Below are positions 62,161 through 64,000 of a stretch of DNA of 64,000 nucleotides, in pieces; the first letter of the stretch is position 1; the number at the start of each line of letters is the position of its first letter. The notes below the pieces were generated by a model. The model was not told the DNA's origin. It made no database searches and saw nothing but the letters and a program-made list of their open reading frames with translations. This DNA is from Sphaerulina vaccinii (lineage: Eukaryota; Ascomycota; Dothideomycetes; Mycosphaerellales; Mycosphaerellaceae). The position numbers and the translations under genes are program-made. Where the stretch lies: positions 496,001-560,000 of the forward strand of contig JAKUDP010000003.1 of NCBI GenBank assembly GCA_022570795.1, in the 5' to 3' direction.

Positions 62161-63302
62161 ATGGGCAAGAAGCGAGTTCTCGTCAGCTATGGTATGACTT
62201 CACGCACGTTCGTTATGATCTAGCTGACAGTCCTGAAGGCGTGGACATTGATGCCGTCGCCGGCTGGCTTGGGTCTTATGGAGGCGAGGATAGTACTTCC
62301 GACATTTCAAGAGGCTTGTGGGCAGGCACAGTTGGCACGCAAAGGCTCTTGAAACTGTTCAATAAGTATGACATCAAGGCTACTTGGTTCATTCCCGGCC
62401 ACAGCTTGGAGACCTTTCCTGAAGACTGCGCAGCGATACGAGACGCAGGACACGAGATCGGTCTCCATGGCTACTCACACGAAAATCCCGTCGACATGTC
62501 TTTCGAGCAACAAAGAGACGTTCTGGACCACACATACAAGCTGCTTACCGACTTCTGCGGCAAGCCACCTCGAGGAAGTGTCGCGCCCTGGTGGGAAACG
62601 AGCAAGGAAGGCACAGAACTCATGCTGTCGTACGGAATCGAGTACGATCACTCTATGAGCCACGAAGATCATCAGATGTACTGGCTCCGCACAGGTGACC
62701 AGTGGACAAAGATCGACTATACCAAGCAGGCAAAAGATTGGATGAAACCACTTGTGAGGGGCCAGGCCACAGGGCTTGTCGAGATACCCGGGTCCTGGTA
62801 CATCGATGACTTGCCGCCAATGTAAGACAACCTGTTGAATTGTGTCGGCATTCTGCTAATGGGGCTCTAGGATGTTCATAAAGAAGTCCGCCAATAGTCA
62901 CGGCTGGGTACGGAAGTCCTTTCAACGACGAAGCCACATGCTGACACTCACGCTCTAGGTGAATCCGAGAGATGTGGAGGCCATCTGGATGGACCACTTC
63001 GACTACTTCTACAGAGAGTATGACGAGTTTGTCTTTCCAATGACCATACATCCAGACGTTAGCGGCAGACCGCATGTCCTGCTTATGCACGAAAGGATTA
63101 TTGAGCATATCAACAAACATGAGGGCGTGGAATGGTAAGTAATAGCCTCCTTATGAGCTAAAGTAGCTAACATTCCCGCAGGGTCACTATGGCACAGATG
63201 TGTGACGATTTCAAGAGCAAGAACAAGCCGCCAGAGGGTGCTATGATGCCAGCTTCGAGAGAAGAGGTACTGAAGAAGTTGCAGGCGCAGGCGCAATCGT
63301 GA
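62161..63302 (+). CDS. CE4-family (PgdA-like) polysaccharide-deacetylase-fold hydrolase
   Basis: Five exons: 62161-62191, 62239-62821, 62871-62907, 62959-63134 and 63182-63302; 315 residues with all phases consistent. The fold shows YGVDIDAVAGW (metal Asp, about residue 13), ATWFIPGHS, and AGHEIGLHGYSHENP with the metal pair His87-x3-His91. The later segment VFPMTIHPDVSGRP, plus HVLLMHERIIEHI, closes the barrel. It resembles the subgroup of Helicobacter PgdA and related amide or imide hydrolases rather than classical chitin deacetylases, and there is no signal peptide, so an intracellular amide-bond or imide hydrolase fits best. The substrate is unknown. Confidence 0.8.
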
Positions 63303-63806
63303 CGAAGATGATCATATCTCCCTATCCTAATGTAGCTGTGCCAATGAGAGATCTGTTTATGTGCTTTCGCTAAGCGAAGAACTGTAAAGATGGTGTCAAG
63401 ACACGTCTGGCAGATACCAGAGTAGCATAACGATCGACACGACTTGATGCTAGAACGCGAGTCGCACATGCACTGGCACAGGATTGCGCACAAGTATAGG
63501 CGACAATCTTCAAGTGGGCTGTGGAGCTATGGCGCAAGAGTAGAGCTCTACCATGCAGGTACGAAGACATATATGATCCACATTGTCAGTGCATATTCTG
63601 CTGATCCTATACGCCAGGCCCCTACAGCACTAGCGCAGGCACAAATGGCCTCCCCACCCTTGCGCTTTCTGCTAGGAAGAGTGGCAGACCCGGCCTCACG
63701 CCGACAGAAGTGGCCATGCCGAACACTGCTACCATAACTACACTTGGCTGGCATCTCATTGACATGCTACAACATACACTCACCTTACAACAAGACCACT
63801 TTCGAC
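63303..63806. other. Intergenic stretch before the Old Yellow Enzyme gene
   Basis: 3' flank of the deacetylase-like gene and promoter of the oxidoreductase. No other feature is seen. Confidence 0.35.
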
Positions 63807-64000
63807 ATGCCTTCTGCTCTGACGCCACCACCATATGCTCCTCTGCGAGACACAAAGCTATTCAAGCCTGTCAAGATCGGACGACTCGATCTTGAACACC
63901 GCGTCGCACAGGCGCCATTGACGCGCATGAGATGTGTGAAAGAAAGTGATGGCACCTTCGTTCCAGGCGACCTTACTCTCGAGTACTACTCTCAACGTGC
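63807..64000 (+). CDS. Old Yellow Enzyme-type NADH:flavin oxidoreductase, N-terminal part only
   Basis: The frame opens at 63807 (MPSALTPPPYAPLRD) and continues to the window edge. It shows the start of the OYE barrel: TKLFKPVKIGRLDLEHRVAQ (split here as LFKPVKIG and LEHRVAQAPLTRMRC), then FVPGDLTLEYYSQR, all typical of FMN-binding ene-reductases. The enzyme reduces activated C=C bonds with NADPH. The catalytic His/Asn pair and the rest of the barrel lie outside the window. Confidence 0.8.
   Translation, partial: MPSALTPPPYAPLRDTKLFKPVKIGRLDLEHRVAQAPLTRMRCVKESDGTFVPGDLTLEYYSQR

Overview
The window is nuclear DNA of a filamentous ascomycete (Pezizomycotina, most likely Dothideomycetes, perhaps Mycosphaerellales). 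The evidence is short 47-64 nt introns with GTAWGT-type donors and CTAAC/CTGAC branch sites, scattered monocistronic genes on both strands, fungal-only families (HET, Rtt109, wax-synthase-like MBOAT, fungal MFS types, CYP53) and small secreted proteins. The class is inferred from general character, not from a search. Introns were placed by eye from splice signals, phase and family fit. For multi-exon genes the exon coordinates are in the evidence text.

Layout. 0-9.5 kb: a partial gene off the left edge, cyclin H (CCL1), an F-box protein, a HET gene with an in-frame stop, two small secreted proteins and an esterase. 9.5-13.1 kb: gene-poor, with a perfect 124-bp tandem duplication, a dispersed degenerate repeat and a possible 58-aa membrane protein. 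13-18 kb: an amidoligase-like gene, mitoribosomal mL57 and the histone acetyltransferase RTT109. 18.2-23.9 kb: gene-poor, dominated by two diverged head-to-tail copies of a roughly 1.5-kb non-coding unit rich in minisatellites. 24-31.8 kb: Rheb, WAPL, uracil phosphoribosyltransferase and a Caps_synth-type glycosyltransferase. 32-33.4 kb: a tiny two-exon gene and a decayed protein kinase. 34-38 kb: a DEAD-box helicase and an MFS transporter. 38-41.2 kb: a probable GPI-anchored surface protein, a truncated copia retrotransposon with one LTR, and a cysteine-rich secreted protein. 41.5-55.7 kb: mostly housekeeping genes (D-2-hydroxyacid dehydrogenase DLD2 type, proteasome alpha4, DRG GTPase, a wax-synthase-like MBOAT, an MFS carrier, saccharopine reductase LYS9, ketopantoate reductase-like, SNU13).

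The right end (55.9 kb to the edge) is the most coherent functional group. It holds a CYP53-type P450, a salicylate-hydroxylase-type flavin monooxygenase, a phenol-hydroxylase-type flavin monooxygenase, a CE4 (PgdA-like) metal hydrolase and an Old Yellow Enzyme cut by the window end. A CYP53 benzoate 4-hydroxylase followed by a phenol-hydroxylase-type 3-hydroxylase would convert benzoate to protocatechuate, and the third oxygenase would make catechol from salicylate. The hydrolase and the ene-reductase are not standard partners, so the locus may handle a conjugated or modified aromatic compound. This is inferred from families and adjacency only.
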